Of a stretch of DNA of 64,000 nt, positions 18,831 through 27,187 are shown piece by piece. The DNA comes from Myxococcaceae bacterium (GTDB lineage Bacteria > Myxococcota > Myxococcia > Myxococcales > Myxococcaceae). The position numbers and the translations under genes are program-made. Position 1 is the stretch's first letter. Each line of letters opens with the position of its first letter. Below the pieces are notes generated by a model. It was not told where the DNA came from, ran no database searches, and saw only the letters and a program-made list of their open reading frames with translations. The stretch covers positions 1-64,000 of the forward strand of contig JADGHL010000010.1 in NCBI GenBank assembly GCA_019686135.1, read 5' to 3'.

Positions 18831-19757
18831 TCATGGGCGCCCTTCGCTCTGTGGCCGCGTCTTCCACCGCTGGTGCATCCACACCCATTGCTCCGGCGCG
18901 CGCCGGATGGCGTGCTCGATCTCCGACGAGAGCGCTTCGGTGAGCTTCAAGACGTCGCGCTCGCGGTCGCCGGAAGGCTCCACCGGCAGCTCCTTCATCG
19001 TCAACAGGTACCGACCGTCGCTCTTCCGCTGGCAGAAGCCGACCATCAGGGCCGCGCCGGTACGCAACGCCAGATCCGCCGGCGCGCGGGGCGTGGCGGC
19101 GAGCCTGCCGAAGAACGGCACGAACACCGACTGCACCTTCGTGTCCTGGTCGATGACCATGCCGAGGATCTCCCCGGCCCGGAGCGCCCGCAGCATCGCG
19201 CGCGCTGCGCCCTCCTGGCCGCGCCAGATGCTCTTCACGCCGCCGCTTTCGCGGAAGCGCTCCACCAGCGCGGTCGTCCCCGCATCGCTGGTCTCGCGGG
19301 CGATCGACTGTGCGGGGAAGCCCGCCAGCGCCACGCGACGCGCGAGCAGCTCCCAGTTCCCCACGTGCCCAGTGACGAACACCACGCCGCGGCCCCGGGC
19401 GATCGCCGCCTCCAGCGCCCGGCGGTCCGCCTCCGGCCACTCGATGAACCGGTCCACCGCGCGATCCAGCTGCGCCACGCAGGCCAGCTCGAAGGCGCAC
19501 CGGCCCAGGTGCTGGAACGACGCCTTCGCCAGCGCGCGGCGCTCCGCCTCCGGCCGGTCCGGGAACGCCACCGCCAGCGAGGCCAGCGCTTTTCGACGCT
19601 CGTTCGCGGCGAGCCAGAAGGCGACGGTCCCCAGCGCGCGCCCCAGCATCCCCGAAAACGAGATCGGCAGCGCGCCGACCAGGGCCAGCGCGGCGCGGAT
19701 CAGGTGGTAGCGCGCCCGCCGGCGGAGGCGTTTTCGGAGTGGGACAGGGGCGGACAC
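18831..19757 (-). CDS. Lipid A biosynthesis acyltransferase (LpxL/HtrB family)
   Basis: This 308-residue inner-membrane acyltransferase adds a secondary acyl chain to Kdo-lipid A. It has an N-terminal basic stretch and membrane helix (about 20-50) and the catalytic HX4E motif in TGHVGNWELL. Later family blocks GMVIDQDTKVQSVFVPFFG and the C-terminal PEQWVWMHQRWKTRP are also present. The start is a GTG at 19757 with AAGGCGGAG upstream. It leads the lptC-lptA-lptB group, so lipid A completion and LPS export genes are together. Which chain it adds (LpxL or LpxM role) cannot be told. Confidence 0.9.
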   Translation of the reverse strand: MSAPVPLRKRLRRRARYHLIRAALALVGALPISFSGMLGRALGTVAFWLAANERRKALASLAVAFPDRPEAERRALAKASFQHLGRCAFELACVAQLDRAVDRFIEWPEADRRALEAAIARGRGVVFVTGHVGNWELLARRVALAGFPAQSIARETSDAGTTALVERFRESGGVKSIWRGQEGAARAMLRALRAGEILGMVIDQDTKVQSVFVPFFGRLAATPRAPADLALRTGAALMVGFCQRKSDGRYLLTMKELPVEPSGDRERDVLKLTEALSSEIEHAIRRAPEQWVWMHQRWKTRPQSEGRP

Positions 19758-19781
19758 CGGCTCCGCCTTATCGCCCCTTTT

Positions 19782-19809
19782 TTGACGACACGAAACCGTG
19801 TCATATCGA
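19782..19809 (+). promoter_or_regulatory. Candidate promoter with palindrome, upstream of MYXO-CTERM protein
   Basis: TTGACG (19782-19787) and TATCGA (19804-19809) are 16 nt apart. Between and overlapping them lies an inverted repeat, GACACG-AAAC-CGTGTC (19787-19802), that could be an operator. The site is 30 nt before the ATG at 19839, in the 81-bp divergent gap with the acyltransferase gene. Confidence 0.4.
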
Positions 19810-19838
19810 GCGGGCCCAACCGCACAGGGGGAATCCGA

Positions 19839-22439
19839 ATGAAGTCGAACCGTGTGACGCTCGCCGCCGCGGCGTGCGCGATCTGTTGCGCGCTGCCCGC
19901 CCGCGCCGCCGACCTCTCCGGCACGGTGACCAGTGCGACCAACGGTGCACCGCTGCAGAACATCGAGATCCGCCTGTGGACGCAGCAGGACAAGGACTGG
20001 GTCACGGTGCAGACCACCCTCACCGATTCGAACGGCGTGTGGTCGATGACCGGGATTCCGGACGGGACCTACAAGGTGTTCGCGCGGATGGGGCCAGGTG
20101 CCTCCGGCAACTGGGGCGACCGCTGGTACGACGTCGCGCCGCCCACCTCCAACGGGTACGTGGCCGAGGACGCGGATGAGATCACCCTGACGTTTGCGGA
20201 CACGCTGAACGGGATCGACATCCAGCTCGATCAGCTCGGCGGCTTCGACGGCCGGGTGATGTTCAACGGTCAGCCGGTCGCCGGCATCCTGGTGCGCGGA
20301 GAGACCGCGGCCGATCCCCGCATCCACCACAACGACGTCACCCAGACCGGCTTCCACCCCGGCTACTTCTACATGCGCGGGATGCCGGCAGCGACGGACT
20401 ACCGGTTCATCGTGCGCGACCTCGATGGCCTCTACGACACCGTGGTGGCCGAGCCGTTCGCGTGCACCGCGGGCAGCGTGACCCCCGTGCCGAACTTCAC
20501 GCTGCAGTCGATGCCGGCGGACCCGAACGGCCCCAACGACGACATCACCGCACCGGACGTGGACGTATCGGTGCTGCACATGTCGCCGCCGATGCCGTGG
20601 ACCGCGCCATCGCCGAACATCTCGCCGCGCAACACCGGCGACACCGACTGGTACTGCTTCCAGGCGGTGGACGGCGATCGGCTGATCCTCACCGCGCAGT
20701 CGGTCCTGAACACGGCGACCGGACCGCGGGAGGATCCCTGGATGGATCCGATGATCGGCTTCTTCGACGGTGCCGGGAACAAGCTGGCCGAGGACGACGA
20801 CTCCGCGCCGGACAGCCGCGGCGCGCAGCTGGACACCGGCGTGCTGACGGCCGGGCGCTACTGCGCGGTGGTGACGACCTACGGTGACGTCAACTACACC
20901 GGGACCATCCAGGGCAGCGCCGGCCCGTACAGCTTCACCATCGCGATGGGGAACCGGCGCCCCTCCCTGAGCGCGACGATCGGCGGGAACCCCACGCCGG
21001 TGCCGCCGGCGACGATCACCCTGGACGAGGCGCAGTCGGTGAGCATCGACCTCGCGTACTCGGACATCGACGGCGATCCGCTGACCCCGACGGTGGAGAT
21101 GACCGACAGCGCGGGCAACCCGGTGACCAACGGCGTGTTCACGGTCGGCGCAAACAACGCCACCTTCGCGTGGACCGCGGACCAGACCGCCGCGAAGGGC
21201 AGCCCGTACACCATCCGGTTCACTGTGAACGACGGCGAGTTCACCGAGACCGTCACCGTGGCGATCGCCGTGAACAGCGTGAACCTCACCCCGACGATGC
21301 CGGTGCAGGTCGCGCCGGCGGACGGGAACACCGTCACCCTCGACACGCCGGAGCTGGTGGTGGACAACGCCACCGACGGCGACGGCGATCCGCTGACCTA
21401 CGAGTTCGAGCTGTACTACGGCGACGCCACAACCCCGGCCCAGACCGGCTCGGTGCCGGAGGGCATGGGCGGGCAGACCACCTGGGTGCCGGATCCGATC
21501 CCCGAGAACACCCACGTCCGGTGGCGCGTGCGCGCGTTCGACGGGCAGACCGACAGCCCCTACAGCATGTGGACCGGCGAGTGGACGTTCTTCGTGGACA
21601 CGCGGAACGACCCGCCCGAAGCGCCGGTCTTCCTGAAGCCGGACGACTCCGAGACCCTGAACATCCGCAAGCCCACCTGCTCCGCGACGAACCCGGTCGA
21701 TCCCGAAGGGGACGCGGTCGTCCTGCACTTCCAGCTCGCGCGGAACGCCCAGTTCACCGAAGGGTTGATCGAGAGCCAGGACATCCCGGTGAACCAGACC
21801 GGCAGCTCCACCATGTGGAACCTGACGGAGAATCTCCCGTGGGGGACGACCTGGTTCGCGCGGGCGTACGCGAAGGACGCGCGGGGCGGCGTGAGCCCGA
21901 TGAGCGACTACCACGTGTTCACCATCCGGGCGAACGTGGCGCCGATGCCGCCGACGCTGGGCGCGCCGTTCGACGTGACCTGCCAGAACCTCGAGCTCAA
22001 GGAGAAGACGCTCGCGTCGGTGACGGTGCTGGCCGCCAACGATCCCGAGATGGAGCCCGTGACCGTGCAGCTCCGCGTCCTCCCCGGCCAGGGCGATCCG
22101 AACACGCTGACGCCGCTGTATGACGAGACGCAGCCGCAGACCTCGGACAAGACCGTCTTCGACACCTCCGCGCTGATGCTCGAGGAGGACAGCCGCTATC
22201 GCGTGCAGGCACGCGCGTACGACGGGACCGACTACTCGCCCTGGTCGCAGTGCGACTTCGTGGTCAACGCCGAAGCCAACCCCGACGACGGCAACAACGG
22301 GAACAACGGCAACGGCGACGGCGGCAACCCCAGCGTGAAGGAGGGCTGCGGCTGTGCCGCGACGGACGGGTCGGCGCTGAGCCTGTTCGGAGCGCTGGCG
22401 CTGGTGGCGGCGGGGATGAGGCGGCGGCGGGCGGCGTGA
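19839..22439 (+). CDS. Multi-domain surface protein with MYXO-CTERM anchor
   Basis: This 866-residue exported protein has a signal peptide at residues 1-24. A carboxypeptidase-regulatory-like beta sandwich follows (SGTVTSATNGAPLQNIEIRLW, about 27-115), then a second such domain. Next is a pre-peptidase C-terminal-like region (about 265-370, DTDWYCFQAVDGDRL), then several cadherin/fibronectin-III-type domains (DGDPLT, DGDGDPLTYEFEL). A short Asn/Gly linker precedes the C-terminal MYXO-CTERM signal: Cys-Gly-Cys, a hydrophobic helix, then an Arg cluster. MYXO-CTERM tails direct processing and attachment at the myxobacterial outer surface. No catalytic domain is visible, so a structural or adhesive role is inferred. 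The ATG has AGGGGGA 8 nt upstream. Confidence 0.88.
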   Translation: MKSNRVTLAAAACAICCALPARAADLSGTVTSATNGAPLQNIEIRLWTQQDKDWVTVQTTLTDSNGVWSMTGIPDGTYKVFARMGPGASGNWGDRWYDVAPPTSNGYVAEDADEITLTFADTLNGIDIQLDQLGGFDGRVMFNGQPVAGILVRGETAADPRIHHNDVTQTGFHPGYFYMRGMPAATDYRFIVRDLDGLYDTVVAEPFACTAGSVTPVPNFTLQSMPADPNGPNDDITAPDVDVSVLHMSPPMPWTAPSPNISPRNTGDTDWYCFQAVDGDRLILTAQSVLNTATGPREDPWMDPMIGFFDGAGNKLAEDDDSAPDSRGAQLDTGVLTAGRYCAVVTTYGDVNYTGTIQGSAGPYSFTIAMGNRRPSLSATIGGNPTPVPPATITLDEAQSVSIDLAYSDIDGDPLTPTVEMTDSAGNPVTNGVFTVGANNATFAWTADQTAAKGSPYTIRFTVNDGEFTETVTVAIAVNSVNLTPTMPVQVAPADGNTVTLDTPELVVDNATDGDGDPLTYEFELYYGDATTPAQTGSVPEGMGGQTTWVPDPIPENTHVRWRVRAFDGQTDSPYSMWTGEWTFFVDTRNDPPEAPVFLKPDDSETLNIRKPTCSATNPVDPEGDAVVLHFQLARNAQFTEGLIESQDIPVNQTGSSTMWNLTENLPWGTTWFARAYAKDARGGVSPMSDYHVFTIRANVAPMPPTLGAPFDVTCQNLELKEKTLASVTVLAANDPEMEPVTVQLRVLPGQGDPNTLTPLYDETQPQTSDKTVFDTSALMLEEDSRYRVQARAYDGTDYSPWSQCDFVVNAEANPDDGNNGNNGNGDGGNPSVKEGCGCAATDGSALSLFGALALVAAGMRRRRAA

Positions 22440-22453
22440 CCGTCTACCGTCTA

Positions 22454-22529
22454 CAGCAGGCTCTCCGCGCCACCGCATGAGCACGCCCCGGCCGGCGTTG
22501 CCCTGCGGAACGTGTGGCGGAGCCTGCTG
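22454..22529. repeat. 10-bp inverted repeat with long spacer
   Basis: CAGCAGGCTC (22454-22463) and GAGCCTGCTG (22520-22529) are perfect inverted copies 56 bp apart, in the 130-bp gap between the MYXO-CTERM gene and astB. They could form a long-loop transcript hairpin ending the first gene. There is no T-tract, so this is weak as a terminator. Confidence 0.3.
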
Positions 22530-22569
22530 AGCGCTCTACACCGGCGCCGGCTGCTGCTACACCACCCGC

Positions 22570-23910
22570 ATGCCCTCCCCCTCCCGCGAGTACAACTTCG
22601 ACGGGCTCGTCGGCCCCACGCACAACTACGGCGGGCTCTCGCCGGGCAACGTCGCCTCGCTCACCCACGGCGGCAGGCCCTCCAATCCGCGCGAGGCGGC
22701 GCTGCAGGGGCTGGCGAAGATGAAGTTCGTCGCCTCGCTCGGGGTCGGGCAGGCGGTGCTGCCGCCGCACCAGCGGCCGTCGCTGAAGACGCTGCGCCGG
22801 CTGGGGTTCATCGGCACGGACGAGGAGGTCATCACCCGCGCCGCGCGCGAGGCGGAGCACCTGTTGCGCCTGTGCTCCAGCGCCGCGGCGATGTGGACCG
22901 CGAACGCGGCCACCTGCGCGCCGTCCGAGGACACCGAAGACGGGCGGGTGCACCTGACGCCGGCCAACCTCCAGGAGATGTTCCACCGGGTCATCGAAGC
23001 GGACACCACCTGGGCGGTCCTGCGCGCGATCTTCAGCGACGAGCGCCACTTCGTGGTGCACGAGCCGCTCCCCGCGTCGTCCCACTTCGCGGACGAGGGC
23101 GCCGCGAACCACACCCGGCTGAAGGTCCCCGGACGCCCCGCAGTGCACCTGTTCGCCTGGGGCCGCAGCGCGTGGCAGCCCACGGAGCGGCCGCATCAGT
23201 TTCCGGCGCGGCAGACGCTCGAGGCGAGTCAGGCGCTGGCGCGGCTCCACCGGCTCCACCCCGGGCGGGCGATCGCCCTGTTCCCGCAGCAGGATCCGTC
23301 CGGCATCGACGCCGGGGCGTTCCACACCGACGTGCTGGCGGTGGGCAATGACGGCTATCTGATGCTGCACGAGCGCGCCTTCGTGGATCCGCGCGCGTGG
23401 ATCAAGACGCTGCAGGACAGCCTCGGCGATGCGTTCCGCTACACGCTCGCGACCGATCGCGAGCTGCCGGTGAAGGACGCGGTGGCCGCGTACCCGTTCA
23501 ACTCCCAGGTGCTGACCCTGCCGGACGGAACGATGGCCGTCGTCGCGCCGATCGAAAGCCAGGAGCAGCCCGCCCCGCGGCGCTTCCTCGAACGGGTCGT
23601 CGCCGAGGACAACCCGGTGAAGGCCGTGCACTACCTCGACCTGCGGCAGTCCATGCACAACGGCGGCGGCCCGGCGTGCCTGCGCCAACGGATCCGCCTC
23701 ACGGACGAGGAGGTTCGCGCGGTGAAGGCCAACGTGTTCTTCACCGACACGCTCCATCGGCAGCTCGAGGCGTGGGTGAAGAAGCATTACCGCGATCGCC
23801 TCGTGCCGGAGGATCTGAAGGATCCCGCGCTCGCACGCGAAGGGATGGCCGCGCTGGACGAGCTCACCCGCCTGCTGGGCCTGGGCAGCGTCTACGACTT
23901 CCAGCGGTGA
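22570..23910 (+). CDS. astB: N-succinylarginine dihydrolase
   Basis: This 446-residue enzyme of the arginine succinyltransferase pathway converts N2-succinylarginine to N2-succinylornithine, CO2 and ammonia. Family blocks are clear: the start EYNFDGLVGPTHNYGGLSPGN, MWTANAATCAPSEDT, FHTDVLAVGN, and the catalytic cysteine in MHNGGGPACLRQR. Length is typical (about 440-450). No other ast genes (astA, astC, astD, astE) lie nearby, so it is an orphan here. Confidence 0.96.
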   Translation: MPSPSREYNFDGLVGPTHNYGGLSPGNVASLTHGGRPSNPREAALQGLAKMKFVASLGVGQAVLPPHQRPSLKTLRRLGFIGTDEEVITRAAREAEHLLRLCSSAAAMWTANAATCAPSEDTEDGRVHLTPANLQEMFHRVIEADTTWAVLRAIFSDERHFVVHEPLPASSHFADEGAANHTRLKVPGRPAVHLFAWGRSAWQPTERPHQFPARQTLEASQALARLHRLHPGRAIALFPQQDPSGIDAGAFHTDVLAVGNDGYLMLHERAFVDPRAWIKTLQDSLGDAFRYTLATDRELPVKDAVAAYPFNSQVLTLPDGTMAVVAPIESQEQPAPRRFLERVVAEDNPVKAVHYLDLRQSMHNGGGPACLRQRIRLTDEEVRAVKANVFFTDTLHRQLEAWVKKHYRDRLVPEDLKDPALAREGMAALDELTRLLGLGSVYDFQR

Positions 23911-23951
23911 GCCCGCCATGGAGCGCGTGAACTGGGTGAGTATCTTGCCCG

Positions 23952-24220
23952 GTGCTTTCAGCGGCGACGGTGGCCACACCTGCACTTCAAGAGCTCGGGA
24001 GGCGCCTGCGGACCTGCCGCGAAGAGGCAGGGTTCGACATCGCTGCGCTCAACGAGCGGGCGCGCGTCTCCGACGAGGCGTTGCGCAACTTCGAGCGTGG
24101 CGAGGGCGGGATCGGCCTGGCCGGGTTGACGAGAATCGCTTCGACACGCTGGTCTGATCTCCGAAGGACGCGCGCGGGAGCTGCTCGGTGGCCCACTGCC
24201 GGAGCGTGAGCCGTGGCGCC
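23952..24220 (+). pseudogene. Decayed XRE-family HTH (antitoxin-like) gene
   Basis: From a GTG at 23952 the frame encodes LGRRLRTCREEAGFDIAAL, then ARVSDEALRNFERGEGGI and LTRIAS, a recognisable XRE helix-turn-helix. It then loses sense, ending at 24209. The continuation (LISEGRARELLGGPLPEREPW) is in another frame from about 24154, so a frameshift lies between about 24143 and 24157. Together with the broken PIN-like gene just downstream it looks like a dead antitoxin-toxin pair. Confidence 0.6.
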
Positions 24221-24715
24221 GTGACCAGTTGGGCTCTGGACTAGGACGTCCTCAGCGCGCTCAAACCCGCGCGCGAAGCGATCCCCCAACTGGGACCGCG
24301 TCCCGTCCTCATCACCCAGGCGGTCGGGGACGAGTTCACGGATCCGCGAGGCCGTCCCGACGAGCAAAAGCGCGATCTCGCCATGCTGCTGGCGATCTGC
24401 ACCGGCCCGACCGACATTCAGCCGGAGACCCCTGCGGCCGCAAAGTACGCATTGCTGGAGAGCACCGTTCCCCAGATCGATCCGGGTGAGCTGTCGATCA
24501 TCTCCCTGGCGATCGAGGATCCCGACATCACGCCCGTGTGGATCGATCGCCGCGCGATCTATTGCGCCGTCGAGGAGCTCCGGGGATGGGTCCTCTCCTT
24601 CTCCGGGTTCCTCGGCGTCCTGCGGTCCAATCATGGCCTGCCTGCCGAGGCAGCAAGGCTCCTCTCCGAGAACTTCAGGAGGACGAAGGGCACCTCTCCC
24701 CCGTTATGGTGGTGA
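24221..24715 (+). pseudogene. Decayed PIN-domain (VapC-like) gene
   Basis: The frame beginning at the GTG at 24221 reads VTSWALD, then an in-frame TAG (24242-24244), then about 156 residues to 24715. The translated product has the layout of a PIN nuclease. It has an acidic residue at the start (LD-stop-DVLSAL), an acidic residue in ITQAVGDEFTD, the IDPGELSIISLAIED helix typical of PIN domains, and a late Asp in PVWIDRRAI. The premature stop would remove or delay translation. An ATG at 24383 could yield a 110-residue fragment lacking the first acidic residues. Family assignment is from pattern only. Confidence 0.55.
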
Positions 24716-24783
24716 CCTTCCTCGGATGGGGGCGCCATCATTCGTGGACTCGGCCGCCCCCGATGCATAAGTTCCCCCGCCCG

Positions 24784-25077
24784 ATGCGCCCATTCCTTCG
24801 TACCGGTGCGTTCGTCGCCCTCGCCGCGCTCGTGACCTTCGGCGCCGGCTGCAAAAGCCCGTGCCGGCAGCTCAGCGAGAAGCGGTGCGAGTGCACCACC
24901 GGGACCGTGGAGCGGGAGGCGTGCCTGCAGGATGCGCAGCAGCTGGAGGAGAACGCCGATGCGCGCGGCGATCTGGACGCGGCGGCGCAGGAGCGGTGCG
25001 CGAGCTTCCTCGAGACCTGCGACTGCCACAACATCGACACGGCGGAAGGGAAAGCGGCCTGCGGGCTGGCGCGTTAG
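24784..25077 (+). CDS. Small putative lipoprotein
   Basis: This 97-residue protein has a signal peptide with lipobox TFGAGC at about residues 16-21. The mature part is about 75 residues, acidic, with 8 more cysteines (CRQLSEKRCEC, CDCHN). An ATG at 24763 would add 7 residues before the signal. Unknown function. It ends 11 nt before the oxidoreductase gene and may be co-transcribed. Confidence 0.65.
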   Translation: MRPFLRTGAFVALAALVTFGAGCKSPCRQLSEKRCECTTGTVEREACLQDAQQLEENADARGDLDAAAQERCASFLETCDCHNIDTAEGKAACGLAR

Positions 25078-25088
25078 TAGCTGCGGGC

Positions 25089-26426
25089 ATGCTGCGGCGG
25101 AGGGAAGAGGAGCTCACGGGGTTCGGACGGCAGCCGAAGGTGCCCGGCCACGAACGCCGCTCCGAAGATCTCGAAGCGCTGACGAAGGACGCCGTGCTCT
25201 CGCGGGGGCTGGGGCGCGCGTACGGCGACTCGGCGCTGCCGCCGCCCGGAGTGACCGAAGTCGCCGGGACCACGCTCGCGGACCGGATCCTCGCGTTCGA
25301 CCCCGCCACCGGCGTGCTCCGCGCCGAGGCCGGGCTGTCGCTGCGCGAGCTCAACCGGATCTTCCTGCCGCGCGGCTTCTTCACACCGGTCAGCCCCGGG
25401 ACCGCGTTCGTGACCCTGGGCGGGATGGTGGCGAGCGACGTGCACGGCAAGAACCACCACGTCGAGGGGACGTTCGGCGCGCACGTGCGCCGGCTGAAGC
25501 TGCGCGTGGCAGATGGGCGGATCGTCGAGTGTTCCCGCGAGGAGGAACCGGAGCTGTTCCGGGCCACGCTCGGCGGGATGGGGCTGACCGGGCACGTGCT
25601 CGAAGTGGAGGTCACGCTGAAGCGGATCCCCTCGCCGTGGATCCTCCAGGAGAGCGAGCGCGTCCCGAATATCGAGGCGTACCTCGAGGCGCTGGCGAAG
25701 GCGGCGGCGACGTGGCCGATGACCGTCGGGTGGATCGACTGCCTGTCGCAGGGAGAGAAGCTCGGGCGCGGGATCCTCTACAAAGGGCGCTGGGCCGAAC
25801 CGCACGAAGCGCCGAAGCACCTGCCCCGGCCCGCGTTCAGCGTGAGCGTGCCGTTCGACTTCCCCCCGTTCGTGCTCGGGCCGTGGAGCGTGCGGCTCTT
25901 CAACGCGCAGCAGTACTGGCGGCACGGCGCGAAGATCCGGACGCAGATCGTGAGCCCCTGGGCGTACTTCTACCCGCTCGATCGGATCCGCGCGTTCAAC
26001 CGGATGTACGGCCGGCGCGGACTGACCCAGCACCAGGCGGTGCTGCCGAAGGAGGCCGGGCCGGGCGCGGTGCGGCGGTTCCTCGAGCTGTTGACCGCGC
26101 GCGGCGGTGCGTCGCTGTTGTGCGTGATCAAGGACTGCGGCGCAGAGGGCGAAGGGATGCTCTCCTTCCCGCGGCCGGGGATCTCCATCGCGCTGGACAT
26201 CGCGGTGCGGGACGACACCCAGGCGCTGATCGACGCGTTGAACGAGTTCGTGATCAAAGAAGGCGGGCGCATCTACCTGGCCAAAGACGCGTTCACCCGG
26301 CCCGAGCACTACCGGGCGATGGACGGCGAGCGCCTGGCGAGGTTCGAGGCCGTGCGGCGCAGGTGGGATCCCGATCGGAAGCTGCGGAGCGCGCAGTCGG
26401 TGCGGTTGTTCGGAGATCCCGCATGA
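25089..26426 (+). CDS. FAD-dependent oxidoreductase, DprE1-like
   Basis: This 445-residue flavoprotein of the vanillyl-alcohol-oxidase/FAD_binding_4 family has the N-terminal block LSRGLGRAYGDSALPP. It also has the DprE1-characteristic TLGGMVASDVHGKNHHVEGTFGAHV (about 110-134). Its C-terminal domain ends RRRWDPDRKLRSAQS. In mycobacteria DprE1 oxidises decaprenylphosphoryl-ribose at C2, and DprE2 reduces the keto product to the arabinose form. The SDR gene downstream overlaps by 4 nt, reproducing that pair. A role in epimerising a polyprenyl-linked sugar is inferred. The true substrate in this organism is unknown. Confidence 0.85.
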   Translation: MLRRREEELTGFGRQPKVPGHERRSEDLEALTKDAVLSRGLGRAYGDSALPPPGVTEVAGTTLADRILAFDPATGVLRAEAGLSLRELNRIFLPRGFFTPVSPGTAFVTLGGMVASDVHGKNHHVEGTFGAHVRRLKLRVADGRIVECSREEEPELFRATLGGMGLTGHVLEVEVTLKRIPSPWILQESERVPNIEAYLEALAKAAATWPMTVGWIDCLSQGEKLGRGILYKGRWAEPHEAPKHLPRPAFSVSVPFDFPPFVLGPWSVRLFNAQQYWRHGAKIRTQIVSPWAYFYPLDRIRAFNRMYGRRGLTQHQAVLPKEAGPGAVRRFLELLTARGGASLLCVIKDCGAEGEGMLSFPRPGISIALDIAVRDDTQALIDALNEFVIKEGGRIYLAKDAFTRPEHYRAMDGERLARFEAVRRRWDPDRKLRSAQSVRLFGDPA

Positions 26427-27178
26427 AGGTGGCGATCCTCGGAGGGACGAAGGGGATGGGGCGGGCCGTGTCGCGGAGGCTCGCCGAGCGGGGCGATCGC
26501 ATCTGCCTGCTCGGGCGGAACGAGGCCGATCTGCAGAAGAGCGTGGCCGACCTCTGCGTGCGGTCCGGTCACGGCGCCCCGGCTACGCCGGCGGTGCACG
26601 TCTACGCCCACTGCGACCTCGAGGATCCCGCGACGTTCGAACCCGCGCTCGAGGAGGCCCGTTCGCGGCTGGAGGGGCTCGACGCCGTGATCGTCACCGC
26701 GGCGCGGTACGCCACGCAGGAACAGCTCGAAGCCGATCCCGCCCTCGCCCATCGCCTGCTGGTGGTGAACTTCGCCAACACCATCGCCTTCTGCGAAGCG
26801 GCGAAGCGGCAGCTTCTGCGAAGCGGCGGCGGGACTTTGTGCGTGTTCTCGTCGGTGGCCGGAGAGCGCGGCCGCAAGCCCGTCATCCTCTACGGCGCGA
26901 CCAAGGCCGGGCTGAGCCGGTATCTCGAAGGGCTCGACCACAAGTACCGCGGTCGAGGGTTGAAGGTGGTGACCATCAAACCCGGCTTCGTGAAGACCGG
27001 GATGACCGAGGGCCTTCAGCCACCACCATTCGCCGGAGAGCCCGACCAGGTGGCCCGCATCGTGGTGCGGGCGATCGACTCCGGAAGGCCCGTCGCCTAC
27101 GCGCCGCGGATCTGGGCGCTGGTGATGCTGGTGATCCGCTGGCTGCCGCGGTTCGTGATGCGGCGGATCAACTTCTGA
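26423..27178 (+). CDS. Short-chain dehydrogenase, DprE2-like
   Basis: This 251-residue SDR has the Rossmann start VAILGGTKGMGRAVSRRLAERG with the NAD(P) glycine motif. It carries the catalytic Ser in FSSVAGERG and YGATK (the Tyr/Lys pair), followed by VKTGMTEG. A hydrophobic, basic C-terminus (residues about 228-251, LVMLVIRWLPRFVMRRINF) could touch the membrane, as expected for a lipid-linked sugar substrate. Translational coupling with the DprE1-like gene (ATGA) supports a two-step epimerase. Confidence 0.87.
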   Translation: MKVAILGGTKGMGRAVSRRLAERGDRICLLGRNEADLQKSVADLCVRSGHGAPATPAVHVYAHCDLEDPATFEPALEEARSRLEGLDAVIVTAARYATQEQLEADPALAHRLLVVNFANTIAFCEAAKRQLLRSGGGTLCVFSSVAGERGRKPVILYGATKAGLSRYLEGLDHKYRGRGLKVVTIKPGFVKTGMTEGLQPPPFAGEPDQVARIVVRAIDSGRPVAYAPRIWALVMLVIRWLPRFVMRRINF

Positions 27179-27187
27179 TCGGCTCGC

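Noticed and set aside
18703-18834. N-terminal extension of LptC from an ATG overlapping the acyltransferase stop
   Set aside because: It would bury the lipobox signal peptide behind 44 hydrophilic residues. The ATG at 18702 gives a normal lipoprotein signal.
19758-22484. Minus-strand open frame extending the acyltransferase gene to over 1,200 residues
   Set aside because: Only the last 308 residues match the LpxL family. The rest is antisense to the MYXO-CTERM protein.
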